Assembly (NCBI GenBank): GCA_012656075.1
Contig: JAAKBF010000042.1
Coordinates: 248,001 to 312,000 of the forward strand
Direction of reading: 5' to 3'
DNA: 64,000 nucleotides
DNA from: Phytophthora hibernalis
Lineage: Eukaryota > Oomycota > Peronosporomycetes > Peronosporales > Peronosporaceae
Shown: piece after piece, positions 21,820 to 33,929 of the stretch
Numbering within the stretch: position 1 is the first letter of the stretch
How the letters are laid out: every line of letters starts with the position of its first letter
Notes under the pieces: model-generated
Told to the model about the DNA's origin: nothing
Seen by the model: the letters and a program-made list of their open reading frames with translations, nothing else
Database searches by the model: none
Program-made: the position numbers and the translations under genes

Positions 21820-24439
21820 AATCTGACACCTATCGAACCTGATATCTGATAGCCAATTTGGCAGGATTTGATACTACCTAGCCGGGGTTAAAAGTAGTTC
21901 GTAATGGATGTCTGAGTAGTTTTCTTCTTGGTCGAGACAAACGTCCTCGGGCACTCGTAGCTGTAGCTTCCGAAGGACTTTCAGCAGCTTTTCATCGAGT
22001 TCAGGGTGCTCGGGCAGCAAAATGTAGTACCGTAGGATCAGATGGTTACGATTATTAACTGCTGTTTTGTTTCAAGTGGTGGTTGTAGCTTGGACTATCG
22101 CTACCGGCTTCTGCTAACTCTGATAGTTTTGCTATGCCGGTACCTGATACGGCCGTTGTCCACGGATGCTATTAGGTGTGCCAGGTTAATCTGTACTCGA
22201 ATCAAGCAATCATGATAACCTGGAGAGATTAACGTGCATGCCGTGTTCATGTAATCACTGAGCGTGGCTCCAAAATCGAGATGGTCTAAAATGGAACCAT
22301 ATCCGTTGCCTGGTTAACGCACCAAGTTATGTATTCAACACTGTAATTCGCCCCCGCATCACAAGCGCGAGTGTGTTATATTCTACCAATGACAGGTGGT
22401 TGAACCCAAGGGACTTCCTCGTAAGCTGTACCCCTTTGACGATGAACCACGGGGTACAGCTCATCGAGGAATTCGGTAGTATATCGTGTACAGTGTGGTG
22501 ATAGAATCTGGAAAATGGTTGCAATACAATATTAAATGTTTATTGTCCGACGTTCGTCACCAGACCTGGCTTGGGCCAAGCGAGGCTTGGTGAGGCGGCA
22601 CGATGCGGTACGATTGATTTGATTGGATATAATGTGATCCAGGGTTGCCCATCACTTTGTTTGGCAAACCCGACTGGGGGGTACAGCTTATCGAGCATTT
22701 TTGAGGGTACATCTCCTCGAGGAATTCGGTAGTAATTTATACTCATACATGTAAAATATACTCATACATGTATGCGCACCTTGATTATCCAATGCCCCGT
22801 CAAATCAGTTAATAGATAAGAACTAATTTAAACCAGTCGCTGCATTATGTTTGTTCTATATCTAATCCTATAAAATCACATTGCCGAACCCCTACGCATA
22901 ACGAATGGTTGCACTGTACTACGTATACTACGTATTACCGTACCTCTGTAAAGAAAATACACATTTGAATAAACAAATACGCACGCGGTAGGGCGTGTGT
23001 AAGTAAAGAAAATGATTGCGATCGGAAGGTGGTGCGGCAGGCAGCATTGCAGACTGCTGCAACATGCAGTGGACCGCGTGAGGGCAGTGAGCGACTGACA
23101 GTACTTGGAAGAGGAGGCACGTTTTTCAGTGAGCCAAGCGTGACGATGTCCAAAATTAGGGCACCATTGCCGCGCGATTCTCCCCGCGCGCGAGAGCTCA
23201 TTCTCGGCTGCGCAGCTTTCAGATTCTTCCTCTATCGCGCACATTTCGCGATATCACCGCTGTCGGGGGCCAATCTACGGAGTACATGTACATACCCCAC
23301 AAACGCTTGGCCCTCTTCGTCGGTAGTTTCCATCTTGGTAGCGGTAGGCAGGAACTGGGTGTATTTGAAATGATAAAAGGACTGTACATGTATTAATATA
23401 GGTACATGTACTGTCGACATGGTGAAAAATGGATCGACATCGACGTTATTATTATAAGCTTACATGTACACCTCCTAACATCCCAACGGTTCTATTAATA
23501 GTCCGTTGTTGGACGATGCTGGGCCAATCATAGTGTGCACTTACATTCGAGTGACGAGCAAGTTGAATGTGGCGTCTATTTTAATACCAAATCCAAGCAG
23601 TCGATTGTGCCATGAGCAAGAAGTCGAGCCCTAAATGAAAATGAAATCCGTCTTTTCTTCTTGAAGTTGTTAACCTCAACATTCCATGCTTACATTGCCT
23701 AATAAAATCCATTCCGCACGAGGAAGGCACAGCGGGCATTGCACCAACTGACCATGTCGACGCAGCGTTTATTTTTGGCACTCGTTACGTAGACCAACCA
23801 AATGGCCATAAAACCCACTATCCTGCAACGTAAGCACCTCACCGCAACCTTACCCCTGAACCCTAAACCTCCGAGGGAGTGGCGTGGCAAATGTCGAGGT
23901 TTAGCACACCGCGCGAAGACTTCGCTTCGCACGTCGATGCTCAACCTCTCTGGCCAAGCCCGTTCATTTGACCCTAGTCTTGCAGCGCTGCGCGCTGCGC
24001 TTGATCTCGCCGGCCAAGTCCGGCGACTTTGGTTGCTTTTCAGGTACTAGGGTTATTCGCCTGGCTTTAACGAGATAGTTGGTCTACGTAAGCACTTTCT
24101 TTATTTTTTGCAGAAGGCCTTCATTTGAGCGTATTCGTGCTTCGCATTGTTGCCACAAATATTAAGCACACTCTTCCAGGGGGAAATCTGGAGGAGGATG
24201 GGGATCTGGCCGGCAAATTTGATCGTTTTTGCAAGGGTATCGGATTTGGTTAGAGTGTAATTTGATGGGAAATGTGCTCACAGAGGTAGTACGGTGCCGT
24301 AGATACTTCAACTAAAGAGCAATGATACCATAATCTGAGTTTCGAAGTATTTATAGAGGCGGTTTCCACACCGAAGGCCATGGAATAGCGATAAAACTAG
24401 GTTTGCGCGTATTCTGGGATAGCGGACCCTACTCAAGTA
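21820..24439. other. AT-rich non-coding stretch with small repeats
   Basis: No frame with family motifs. It contains the hairpin and related repeat units at 22415-22740. Near 23845 it has CCCTGAACCCTAAACC, too short to be called telomeric. Confidence 0.4.
22415..22740. repeat. Inverted and direct copies of a short unit
   Basis: TTCCTCGTAAGCTGTACCCC (22415-22434) faces GGGGTACAGCTCATCGAGGA (22451-22470) as a hairpin. The unit GGGTACAGCTTATCGAG...CTCGAGGAATTCGGTAGTA recurs at about 22678-22733. It probably derives from a mobile element whose ends I cannot fix. Confidence 0.55.
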
Positions 24440-24913
24440 CAGTCTTGTGCTTGAATAAAGAACACCTGATCTTTATTCAAAATTTAAGGTTCATAAGAGT
24501 CTAGAGCTACAGCGGCTTGAACGAAAACAGATAAACTACTGTGTTTTGTTTATGAAGAATGAAACTGATATCTGCTTTTCCTATCAGCCCGGTGTGGAGC
24601 CAGCAGTGTTCAATGGTCTTCAAAGATAGATTTTGCCACGCGTCCGCACTCCACCGCACTCCTTTCTCCATTCCTACTTTATACGGATTATCATCCGTAT
24701 ATGTTCAAACAAACTCCCGTGCTAACTTTTTCTCGATGTCCTCGGTCTACGGGTTTTGATTGGTGGAATCGAAATTGTAGTATGTGATTGGTGGAAGATT
24801 GATCTTCAATGTACTAAATCAGTTCATCCGCCTATTACATGAATGCAATCCCACCAACACACAATCGAGCAGGTTATTCGATATGCGGTGTTCTTTATTC
24901 AAGCACAAGACTG
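24440..24913. mobile_element. Tc1/mariner-type MITE, 474 bp
   Basis: The ends read CAGTCTTGTGCTTGAATAAA inward from both sides, continuing to about 27 bp, and are flanked by TA (24438-24439, 24914-24915). No transposase is encoded. The ends share the pattern CAGT...TGTGC.T.AATAA with the element at 21670-21817, so one transposase could have moved both. Confidence 0.88.
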
Positions 24914-25049
24914 TATATCGTTTGAATCGGAAATCCTAGTTGCCTTACACCCATTACTGTCGTACCATGGCTAATTATGGTTTACGGTTTTTAGTGCAGA
25001 AATGTAAACGTTCATTCGAATTTGGCTTTAATATTTAGAGTTGTGTATA

Positions 25050-25082
25050 TGTAGCCCTGAATCAGCCTGATTCAGGGCTACA
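25050..25082. repeat. Perfect 33-bp palindrome
   Basis: Two 16-base arms, TGTAGCCCTGAATCAG and its exact complement, surround a single central C. The spacing is too tight for a loop, so it would be a cruciform or a protein site. Confidence 0.85.
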
Positions 25083-25794
25083 TTAGCGGGCCCCTGATCA
25101 TCAGGCTAATGACACTACTGGATTCAGCTCCGCGAGATCTGTCGAAATCCGGTGTCTTTGTGCAAATTTCAGCTCCTAAGGAAATTTTGGTAGGGAGCTG
25201 TGTCACGAAAAGGTACACTTTCATGACTAAATTCGAAGCACGACATCATGTAATGTACTGTATTAGTATGAGCTCCACAACAAAAAAGAATGCGGCGAAC
25301 CGACATTGCCAGTGGGATAATACCTGAGTGCACCTAGCAGTTTTTAATAGTGTCCAGCGTAGCATCATTCCAAGCCTTTGACGCCTAGCTCATAGCTCAT
25401 AGCCGTGGAAATCGAGATTTTGTGCTGTGGCTACCTGTCAATTCAGTCCTCCATTTTATTAGTAATACGGCTGAATTCTGCTTCATGACCTTGTTGTTTG
25501 GCTTGGTCGTGAGGTATGGTGACTTATGAAGAATGGAGGTGGCGACGTGCGCGTAGCCCGCCACTGCAATAATTAATGTCCATTCTGCGCCGTTCAAATA
25601 CATGTAGTAGTATTAATTAAAACGACTGCGAACTTGCAACTTTCCCACAGCAGGACCACTAATTTAACCTAACTCAGTAAAGCATTGAGACAGCCTGTGC
25701 AAATCCTTAGCTCATACATCTGCTCGCAACTCCCTCTTCGCAAAGTTTGCCGGGGAACACTGTATCGGATAATATATAGTCACGATCCGAAGAT

Positions 25795-25856
25795 CACCAG
25801 CTGCTGAATTCCCGCGCGTTTGTAATTTACGACGCGTGGGAATTCAGCAGCTGGTG
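25795..25856. repeat. Hairpin upstream of the nuclease gene
   Basis: Arms CACCAGCTGCTGAATTCCC and GGGAATTCAGCAGCTGGTG pair perfectly over 19 bases, then four more after one mismatch, with a loop of about 14 bases. It lies about 115 bp before the start codon. It could be a small mobile-element footprint; no target duplication is visible. Confidence 0.8.
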
Positions 25857-25969
25857 TAATGCTGGCACAGTACTGTACCGGAACATGTACCTGCTTCTTG
25901 ATATTCTCAATTTGGTTAGCTTCAGCTCAAGTCCACTAGCCTCGTTGAGGTCTCGCTCTCTAAGGTGAC

Positions 25970-27042
25970 ATGATACTAACAGCGACGATTCTTTTGGCGC
26001 TTTGCGCGGGTAGAGCATTCGCTCAGATCCCGATCCGCATTGCGAGTTTCAACATCAGATACGACAACACAGACCTCAGCATTGGGGATGCCGAGATGTA
26101 CTGGAGCGGCATGGGCTGTGCGAGTGACCCCAACCAATGCCGCCTTTTTGGGGTCCTCGATCAACTCGGTATGTTTCTCTCCTTTCACCTCGGATTTCGA
26201 TATCACCACAGTTCACTTAGACATACTGACTTGCGTGTTCAATAGTCAATGTGGTCTCGGCTAGTGACTCCTTCGTGGGCCTGCAAGAGGTGCTGGACAA
26301 CCAGCTATCCGACATCATGGACGCCATTAAGCAAGTCGGCCCGTGGGAGTACATCGGCGTGGCACGTGATGACGGCGACGACGACGGCGAGTACAACCCC
26401 ATCCTCTACAAGTCAGACGTCTTCGAGCTCCTACACGAGGAGACAAAGTGGCTTTCGAGACGCCTGAAGAGCCGTCCAAGAGCTGGGACTCGGGTAGCAA
26501 CCGTATCGTCACGCTAGGCGTGTTCAAGCACATCGCGACGGGGAGGGTCATGATCATGGCCAACACGCACCTGGACAACGCCGACCCCGAAGCCCGCGCC
26601 AACCAGATCGGCGTCGCTGTCGATATCATCCAGGCTGTCGATGCCACGTTCGGCCCCAACTTGCCTACGTTCCTTACCGGTGACTTCAACTCTGTCGACA
26701 CCGACACTGCGTACAACGCTCTGGAGGCCGAGAACTACCTCCAGGACATGCACGCCGTGGCCACTCCCGAGCAGCGTAGTCAGCGGTATTTCACTTACAC
26801 TGGCTTCGCGGGCGAGTTCGCGTCCCGTATTGACTACATCTGGTTCGGACCTCTGGTACGTGCACTCTTAGACATGGCATTGAATTCCTGTTCGTTGTGA
26901 CTGAAGGTCGCTACTGTTACTGTAGGCTGGTCCCGCTGGTGGCCCTATTACCGTCAAGAAGTACACGGTCGAGGACAATGTTTGGGGCACGGGCCGTATG
27001 AGCGACCACCGATGCGTTGTCGGAGATGTCACGCTCGGCTAA
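25970..27042 (+). CDS. Secreted endonuclease/exonuclease/phosphatase (DNase I-like)
   Basis: A metal-dependent phosphodiesterase-fold enzyme, probably exported. Residues 1-18 (MILTATILLALCAGRAFA) are a signal peptide. EEP motifs occur in order: IASFNIRYDN, FVGLQEVLDNQ (catalytic Glu), NTHLDN, LTGDFNSVDTD (Asp/Asn), SRIDYIWFG and MSDHRCVVGD (terminal SDH). Two introns fit well, 26169-26245 (phase 1) and 26856-26925 (phase 0), both GT-AG. The exons sum to 926 bases, one short of 309 codons; the missing base lies near 26450, where the frame changes between WLS and ETPEEPSKSWD. With that base the protein would be about 308 aa, close to bacterial-type EEP hydrolases. Substrate (nucleic acid, sugar phosphate or lipid) cannot be told. 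The only well-preserved gene between 20 and 60 kb. Confidence 0.9.
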
Positions 27043-27543
27043 TCGCTAGTGTGAACGATAGAAAGGGGTCAACTTTCAAACCGACAAGTACTCAGGCAGA
27101 AAGAGCTTCATCTGGATACGTATCATGTACTACCTCCGTTGCGTATTCTCTGGCGCTTAGCTCCGAGTCGTTGAAAATAAAATGCACGATGATTGATTGA
27201 TCAAAATTAGCCATATCGATACAATTTTGACCACCCAGTCGTATGATACTTACACATTCGACGACGTGGGAATGTGAAAGTTGTAGACTTCTTCGAAGGA
27301 ACTTTCAGCCACGTTTGTAGCTGACGACGACGACAAGATTGTCTTAATACTTGCGGACACGGATTAAAGGCTAGCTCCAAGTCTTTTTGGCACTTTCGAT
27401 TGTAATTCGTACGACTTGTCTTGTATGAGATAACTATAAATCGTACATACAAAACCGCTTAGGACACGGTCGAAGTGACGTCCATTACGCTCGCGGATTA
27501 AAGCGCTCACCAGAACTCTTCACGTTAGGCCAACGTAGCACAA
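27043..27543. other. 3' flank of the nuclease gene; no gene seen
   Basis: Contains the likely polyadenylation region (AATAAAATG near 27175) and no recognisable coding sequence. Confidence 0.5.
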
Positions 27544-27742
27544 CTATATAAACGTCACTGCCAATATATTGACGGACCAACTCGCTTTCAACTGTGTCGT
27601 GAGTAGTTAGTCTTTGAGACTATTGAAAATGTCGAGAAAGGAAGATGCTGCGGCTGAAGGTTATCGCCTCGGCCCACCGCGACACAACTTTAAAACACCT
27701 GATCTCCATACAAAAACCTATATTAAATACAACCTGTCGTAA
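27544..27742 (+). promoter_or_regulatory. TATA-box promoter and truncated short ORF
   Basis: CTATATAAACG at 27544-27554 is a good TATA box. An ATG at 27629 opens MSRKEDAAAEGYRLGPPRHNF, after which the frame runs into the left arm of the MITE at 27695 and stops at 27742. It looks like the start of a gene that lost its body. No downstream continuation was found beyond the MITE. Confidence 0.45.
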
Positions 27743-27973
27743 GTGATATGACTAGGATTTGTATGGTACCGAGGTTTCGCCCACCGCGAGTACCGGTGTC
27801 ATTGCAGCATAACGTGTGCCTTTATCTACTACATGAACATACAACCCAGGCTGGTGCTTTCGTTGGGCATATTCGCCTTTCGGTAGGCGGAACCTCGGTA
27901 CCATACAAATCCCTAGTCATATCACTTTCGATAGGTTTTATTTAATATAGGTTTTTGTTAGGATGTCAGGTGT
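27695..27973. mobile_element. Foldback MITE with arms of about 85-90 bp
   Basis: The left arm starts ACACCTGA and the right arm ends TCAGGTGT. The arms share CAAAAACCTATATTAAAT, GTGATATGACTAGG and ATTTGTATGGTACCGAGG in inverted order over nearly their whole length, leaving a centre of about 100 bp. I could not find a clear target duplication. A damaged single arm of the same family lies at 29907-29977. Confidence 0.8.
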
Positions 27974-29906
27974 CTCAAAATTGCCTGAGTTGGAATGCAT
28001 GTTACCTAGGTTGGGGTGGAATATTGATAACAGGTGACCCGGTCTGAAAACCTACCACAGAAATTCAGCATCATATGTCAGCTTAACGGCACCCATTGTC
28101 GGCCACCTCCAATACAGTAAGGTCCATGACACTGCGGATAGCGCCTTCTACTCGGCGAAACGGGCGACCATGTATGGTGCCCACGCGCGCGAGCGTCCAT
28201 GGTCCATCTTGCTTTTCTGAAGCACGCCCACTGTGGAAAACGTTCATATACAGCAGCGAGACCCACGAGTGCCCGTGTCCACGCGCATGACGATAGTCTC
28301 CTTGCTTAGAAACGACCCCTACTCCTCTTTGGCTACCTGCTTGGTGCGCATGAACTCCGACACGGCGGGAATCATTTAATGGCCGTAAATATACTGTATT
28401 CCATTCGGCGCTGAACCTCGGCGCGTAATATACCTTGTTGTTGAGAAAAACTGCCCGTGACTTTATTGGGCCGGAAGTTATTGACGTTGTCATGAATTTG
28501 CTAACAATCTTCATCGCGACGTTCCTCGTAGCCTTTCCGTGCATGCCGACTGGTTGTTGAGCTTTTGTAAGAGGGGGCGGCTGAGCGGTAGATTGACACA
28601 ACCCGACCGGCTTTAGTTACCCGCTTTTTGTCACAATAGCGCTGTCACGGTATGTATTTGGTAGCACTTGAGCAGAGGTTGGTAGCTGAAGAATTTAGGC
28701 AAGATGCTTTCGCAGTACTCGATTAGCTGAGTTGCTTGATAGAAGGTAACATGAGATCTGATTGATTATATTGTGCTTCACAAAACTGTTCTACACTACT
28801 CGTTCATCTACTCTTCTTGCTTTTCAATATACCATATATATGTATTGACCTGCAACTTTAAATGTGCGCGTCCAACTTCACTTGAACTAACTCGGACAGC
28901 TCGCCTTGGCTTGCACCTGCCGTATTCAAGCCGTCAGTAATTTGCACGTTCTACCTGAACCTTCGTTGTTGTAGCACATTTGCGTATGTTGCAGTCGATA
29001 TCGGACACTTCTATTATGGGCTTCAGTTATCAACACGAATAATCCTGATTTGGGCTTTACCAGCAGCACGCTCTAAAGCTAATGCTATCCCAGTATTATA
29101 AAGCTAACATTTCGCTGAGAGGATTGGCCGTGACGAGGTTTGTAGGTGTGTACGTGGCTTCGTGTTCGTGTATCTGCCACACAGTTGCAGAAATTGAGGA
29201 CGAGGATCATGTTTCTAGAGACTGTTAGCGACGGGAGTGAACCAGTAGACGACCAACATGAAGTCAAAATAAGTTCGTTGGCTACCAGTCTAAACTACAC
29301 ACAACCATGTACGTGAACCCAAGACTGGCCGACAGAGTCGTACATCGGATTGAGCAGCAGTACATCGATCCTGCAACAGAGTAATACTCAACGTTAAATA
29401 AACTTTGCACATCATCTACCACGTATCTACAGTTTGCATATCTGTATGCGCGGTTCGTAGCATTGCAGCAAGTCCGTGCGTACAATGTTAAACACTTGGC
29501 CTCCGTTGTTTATGGTTTTGCAGTGACATCGAGGCTACATGGGTTGATGGAGTCCATTGGACTCCATCAACGTCAACCGGCTCGTACTTCATTCATTTTC
29601 TATTTCGACAATATGGCCCCCAACCGAGAGTTCTGCGCATTCTTCATTGAAGCCAAAGGGCAAGGTGACTTTAGGTGACAACTCTGTGAAGCCCCCGCTA
29701 GCAGCAACCTGGATCTGGCTTCACTCCTGGCCACAATATTACGGCCACTCGTGCAAGTCCTCGTAACTCGGTCATTTTTATTGTTTTCAGGTACGGTTTA
29801 GACTTAGATTCCAAAACGCGCTGAGAAAGAGCTGGCATGCGCTAACACTCGCGGTTCTGCACTTTATAGGGTGGCTGGTATACACAAAGGTGTTTTGGCA
29901 ACGTGG
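27974..29906. other. No recognised gene; one unexplained ORF
   Basis: A minus-strand frame at 28083-28601 is open for 172 codons but shows no motif I know, and its composition does not stand out. The rest is non-coding. Confidence 0.4.
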
Positions 29907-29977
29907 ACATCCTCCTCTACGTACAAAAACCTATACTAAATGAAAACCTATACAAAGTGATATGACTTGGGATTTGT
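29907..29977. repeat. Single damaged arm of the foldback MITE
   Basis: ACAAAAACCTATACTAAATG and GTGATATGACTTGGGATTTG match the arms of the element at 27695-27973. No partner arm follows, so this is a truncated copy at the edge of the hAT relic. Confidence 0.7.
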
Positions 29978-29984
29978 AAGTGAC

Positions 29985-31090
29985 GATTTTTCGCAGATCT
30001 GGACTTTGAGACGACTTACAATGACTCGAGGGCATCAGATGTTCCCATCACCAGCTTCGGCTTCGTCTCGAGGCAACCCAGCACCGATTCCAATGGTTGC
30101 CCAGAAAAACAAACCGATTTCGGAAATGGACAACCCGCTCACGAGGTCGATGTCCTGCCTCAAGGCCAACTCGTCCAAGACGTTGAAGTCCGCCATACAG
30201 CTGTGATCCAAGAATGTCGGCGTGCTAATTGAGAAGAAGAGGGGCAAGAGGTTCGACGTCATGTGGGATGGTAAGTTCCACGTTTCAGTGCACTGCGTGG
30301 CGATCTATTCTGTGTACCACGTACGTGAACGACAAGCGCCGCGAGCGACAACTGGCGCTGTCGCCCATCGAAGAGTGTAGTCAAGATGCTGAAGTACACA
30401 TCGTTATTTTTATGCATGTGTTGGCTCTGTACAACAAGAATATCTCGATGGTCGCCTTTCTGCTTGGTGATAACTATAAGCGCGTTCGAGATACTATACG
30501 ACAGGTTGATGTTACTGAAGAGTATGTCCGTTCCGGAGCAACTCACAAGAAGCTGATGAGCCATCTCGAGCACCCGAAGAAGCCGGATAGTGTCTACAAG
30601 ACACTAAAGGTGAGAGCACAATCATGACGGATGTGCGCCTTTTGTTTGAAAAGGTGGCCGATAGATACCCCGTCATGGTCAACCACTTGCTCTAGAGCGC
30701 CAACATTGGGCACACGCTTGCATTTGAAGCTGCCTTGGTCAAGATAACAGTAGCAAGTTGAATGCGTCCGAAGAACGATCTGTGCAGCGCTTCGTGGTGG
30801 AGCCGGAGGCCAGCGTCGGGAGTGTTCTGACGACAACTACGCCAGCAAGAGATCCTCCTTGAAGGAAAGCAGCCTCGCAACGCTGTTGCGACCTCGGTCA
30901 GCTATGACCCTCTGGCCAAAGCGGTTCCCCCGCCATCAAACACGGTTGAACGTTTGTTCGCACAATGCAAGTTAGCTTTGACCCACAACGGACGTGTATG
31001 CTGCCTGCTAACCTCGAAATACTGGCGTTCTTTCGCACGAAACGGGACATGTGGAACGCCTCATCGCTTGTTGACTCAGAGTAGGTAATA
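29985..31090 (+). pseudogene. hAT transposase, decayed
   Basis: Fragments match the core and C-terminus of a hAT transposase. AEVHIVIFMHVLALYNKNISMVAFLLGDN is the region before the RNase H-like core's second Asp. IRQVDVTEEYVRSGATHKKLMSHLEH...KPDSVYKTL follows, then the hAT dimerisation region YDPLAKAVPPPSNTVERLFAQCKLAL, with LPANLEILAFFRTKRDMWNA one frame over. Several frameshifts and stops (near 30240, 30625 and 30695) separate the pieces, and part of the core between them is missing. It could be related to the source of the hAT MITEs here, but I did not find matching ends around it. Confidence 0.8.
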
Positions 31091-33929
31091 CCTGTCCCAA
31101 CCAAGCACGTAAAGCAACTGATATTGGTGCCGTTATTATTGTTACCCCTCTTCGTACTGACGAAATTACTACTGACGACTCGGTTTTGCCGTACAATATC
31201 ATACTGTTTTGTCCGAAGATTAGAGTCCGCCGACGTGAAGGGATAGATTGATTGCTATTTATAGTCAAGGGTTTTCCTTCATCTTGCGTAGTGGTCTGCA
31301 TGGCAGTGGGTCGTTGAAAACAAACCAGAGGAGGTTGCTGCTATTCTAGTTTTAACCGATTTCGAAATGACGGTGCGTTGCCCCGGGACATAAAGATTAT
31401 GTTGCTCATACCTATCGCTTTGTGATTGCACAGGTTGTTCGCTCAACTAAAGCGACGGATGAGCGATTGTCCATTCTCAAGTTTTTTAAAATATGACCTA
31501 TGAACAACGAAATCAAGATGCGTCATGACGTCATTGACTGGTGTTTTTGTGGTGATTGGAACATGTGCGTAGTGTAAAATACTTCGATAATATCCTGGAT
31601 ACGGCGTGCAGAACCTCAACACCGACGCGCATCTCAAACATGTATACTAGAAATGGGAACTCCGTCTTCAACATTCCTCCTGGAGTCGATGGCGTTAATA
31701 GCAAACGCACCATCAAAATGAAGCTGGCGATACGCTGAGCATGCGCATACCCAGGCTAAAGAACGACAAATGAAGGCGATGCGTGGAATTATAGCTGCCA
31801 CTTCATCCTGCGTTAACCTCAGGCAAATTCCTATCACAGGTCGATAACCACTTTGCTGCGGAGGCATACCAACTATTCGCAATACCTCTCAACATTTAAG
31901 TTAAAGTCGCCTACCTCGTCTCGACCAAATTCACCAGCCCCAAAGATGCCATATGCCTATGCAGCCTAAGCGTTCAGAAGCCTTGCTGGGTGTTCCTATT
32001 TCGTCATGCGTCACTCGATATCTACCAGGTCTACAATCAAGATCATACATGTAGGTGTTCAGTCGAGGTTTAAGCTTGTTGCCTTACTCGCAAACTCGCA
32101 CCATATCATACTGTTACCGTAAGCTCGTTGCGACGACGCTAGCGATGGCTTCCCTTATTGTACGTCTTCTGTGTCACGAACCCATTTTCAGTCAAATTTT
32201 ATTTACTGATAGCTTTATTAATCTACGGATGCTTGATCAAGATTTACGTGCCTTCTCGTTCACAGAATTGATCAAGTTGGAGGATACCGTCAGTTTCTTC
32301 GAATGGAGCGTTTCCTCTTGCATGTAGATTCACTCTACTATCAGATGCAGGATCTGGTGATGGGGGTATTATCCGGGCGAGACAGTTGGGGGCACGGTAT
32401 GATCAATAGGCACTCATATCATCGACTACAAATAATACACCATTGACTACATGTACATGCACGTTTAACTTGGGTCTTTTGTTAGGTACTGAATTCCTGT
32501 GACAGGATTTTGTCTGGAAAACCTGTTGTCTGTTTGTCGAGAGTGGAGCATCGCTTAAAAACACAGTAGACGCTTTCGTTTCTTCGCTAGCAACGGCATG
32601 TGCACTAGTGACGCCTTCGCAGAGCAGAACCCCCACATCAGGGAAGGTGTAAAAAAGGCGTCAAGAGGCAAAAAAACATCAAAAGCTAAATTTCGTGCGG
32701 GCGCATGCACCTCGATGACAGTGAAAGAGGCTGAGGTGTCGACCGTTTCTGCTTCATTCATTGATCGTCAATTGATCTGCGCCGGAAAGGCACATCAAGG
32801 TGGCTGTGTTGGCCAATGCTCTGATTATTTTGGACTTGGTGTTTGTATGCAACGACCCGGTCCAAATTTTGTCGACTTTCATCGTTTTGACTGATAATCA
32901 CCTTCGGTTCTGACTTCGCAGTTTCAACCAAGTCGCATCTTGGCGCTAGACTAACTTATCTCAAACAAAACCCGCAGAATGAAAGATCCAGATCTCCTGT
33001 TTTCATTCATGTAAGGAACACCTCCTCACTCCTGAAAAGCTGTTGGAGTTGAAACCAACAAATAATCAGCACCGAGACCATGTCATCTATCCATCTAAAC
33101 TACGCGCTGAAGGCCTGTTTTCACATGCAAAAGGTGCAACCAACGAGCCAAGCACAATCGTTAGGAAACGGACGCTTCAACGGACGCTCTCAGACTGTAC
33201 CTTGAAAATAAATACCTCTATTCCTGGACGCCCGCCTGTTTTGTCATGGTCTCAAATCACAAACATTTGAGAAGGTTGAGAAGGTGGATACCAGCAGTTT
33301 CATGGAGGCGTTTGAATTCTTTGCTAGCGACGACGGAGAGAAAGACCGACGTCTTACAGTATGTAGACGACAGCAGCGAGCAGTCTGACAAAGCCATGTG
33401 CAGCACAGCCTCCGTGGAGTAATTGGATCGGCACAGCCTCTGACGACGAAATCATGGAGCATGAAAGCGAAATCAGCGCTGTAGAAGACGAAATTGTGCT
33501 TGACGATACTAACGATTCGGGATCTGCCCAAGGCTCCAACCCATCGCTTGAGTTCAAGGCTGCACCAACGAGAATATACTTGAAGTTTCCCGTGATTTCC
33601 GCAAAACTTGGCCAACGTGAAACAACACGGGACCAAAGAAAAACGTTCACCGGCTGAATGAATTTGTCTACACCTATAATACCATATATGTCTCGGTATT
33701 TCGCGTTGGTAAAGAATATCGCTGTCGTTCTCACAAAGATCGGCTCCGTAGCATTAAGCTAATCGCACATCGAGCATAGGAAACCGGAATGACGTTATTA
33801 AAAATCAACACAATGATGCTGTTGTCAACTTGAAGGCGAAAGCAATTTCTTCTGTTTGAAGCCCGAGATTGATACACTTTTATCTTTCGGAAGGCGGCTG
33901 GTCGTATTCGCATGCTATTTCTATAGCGT
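31091..33929. other. No recognised gene
   Basis: Several plus-strand frames (32598-32894, 33043-33270, 33454-33657) have protein-like composition, with Lys-rich and acidic stretches, but no family motif. They may be transposon remnants. Confidence 0.4.

Larger units (their letters stand above)
24914..25969. other. Non-coding, with two strong palindromes
   Basis: Apart from the palindromes at 25050-25082 and 25795-25856 there is nothing recognisable. The last 100 bases form the upstream region of the nuclease gene. Confidence 0.5.

Noticed and set aside
23840..23880. Telomere-like CCCTGAACCCTAAACC
   Set aside because: Only about two degenerate units, compatible with chance.
28083..28601. Minus-strand ORF of 172 codons as a real gene
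   Set aside because: No motif, no signal peptide and no supporting context; listed only in the note for that stretch.
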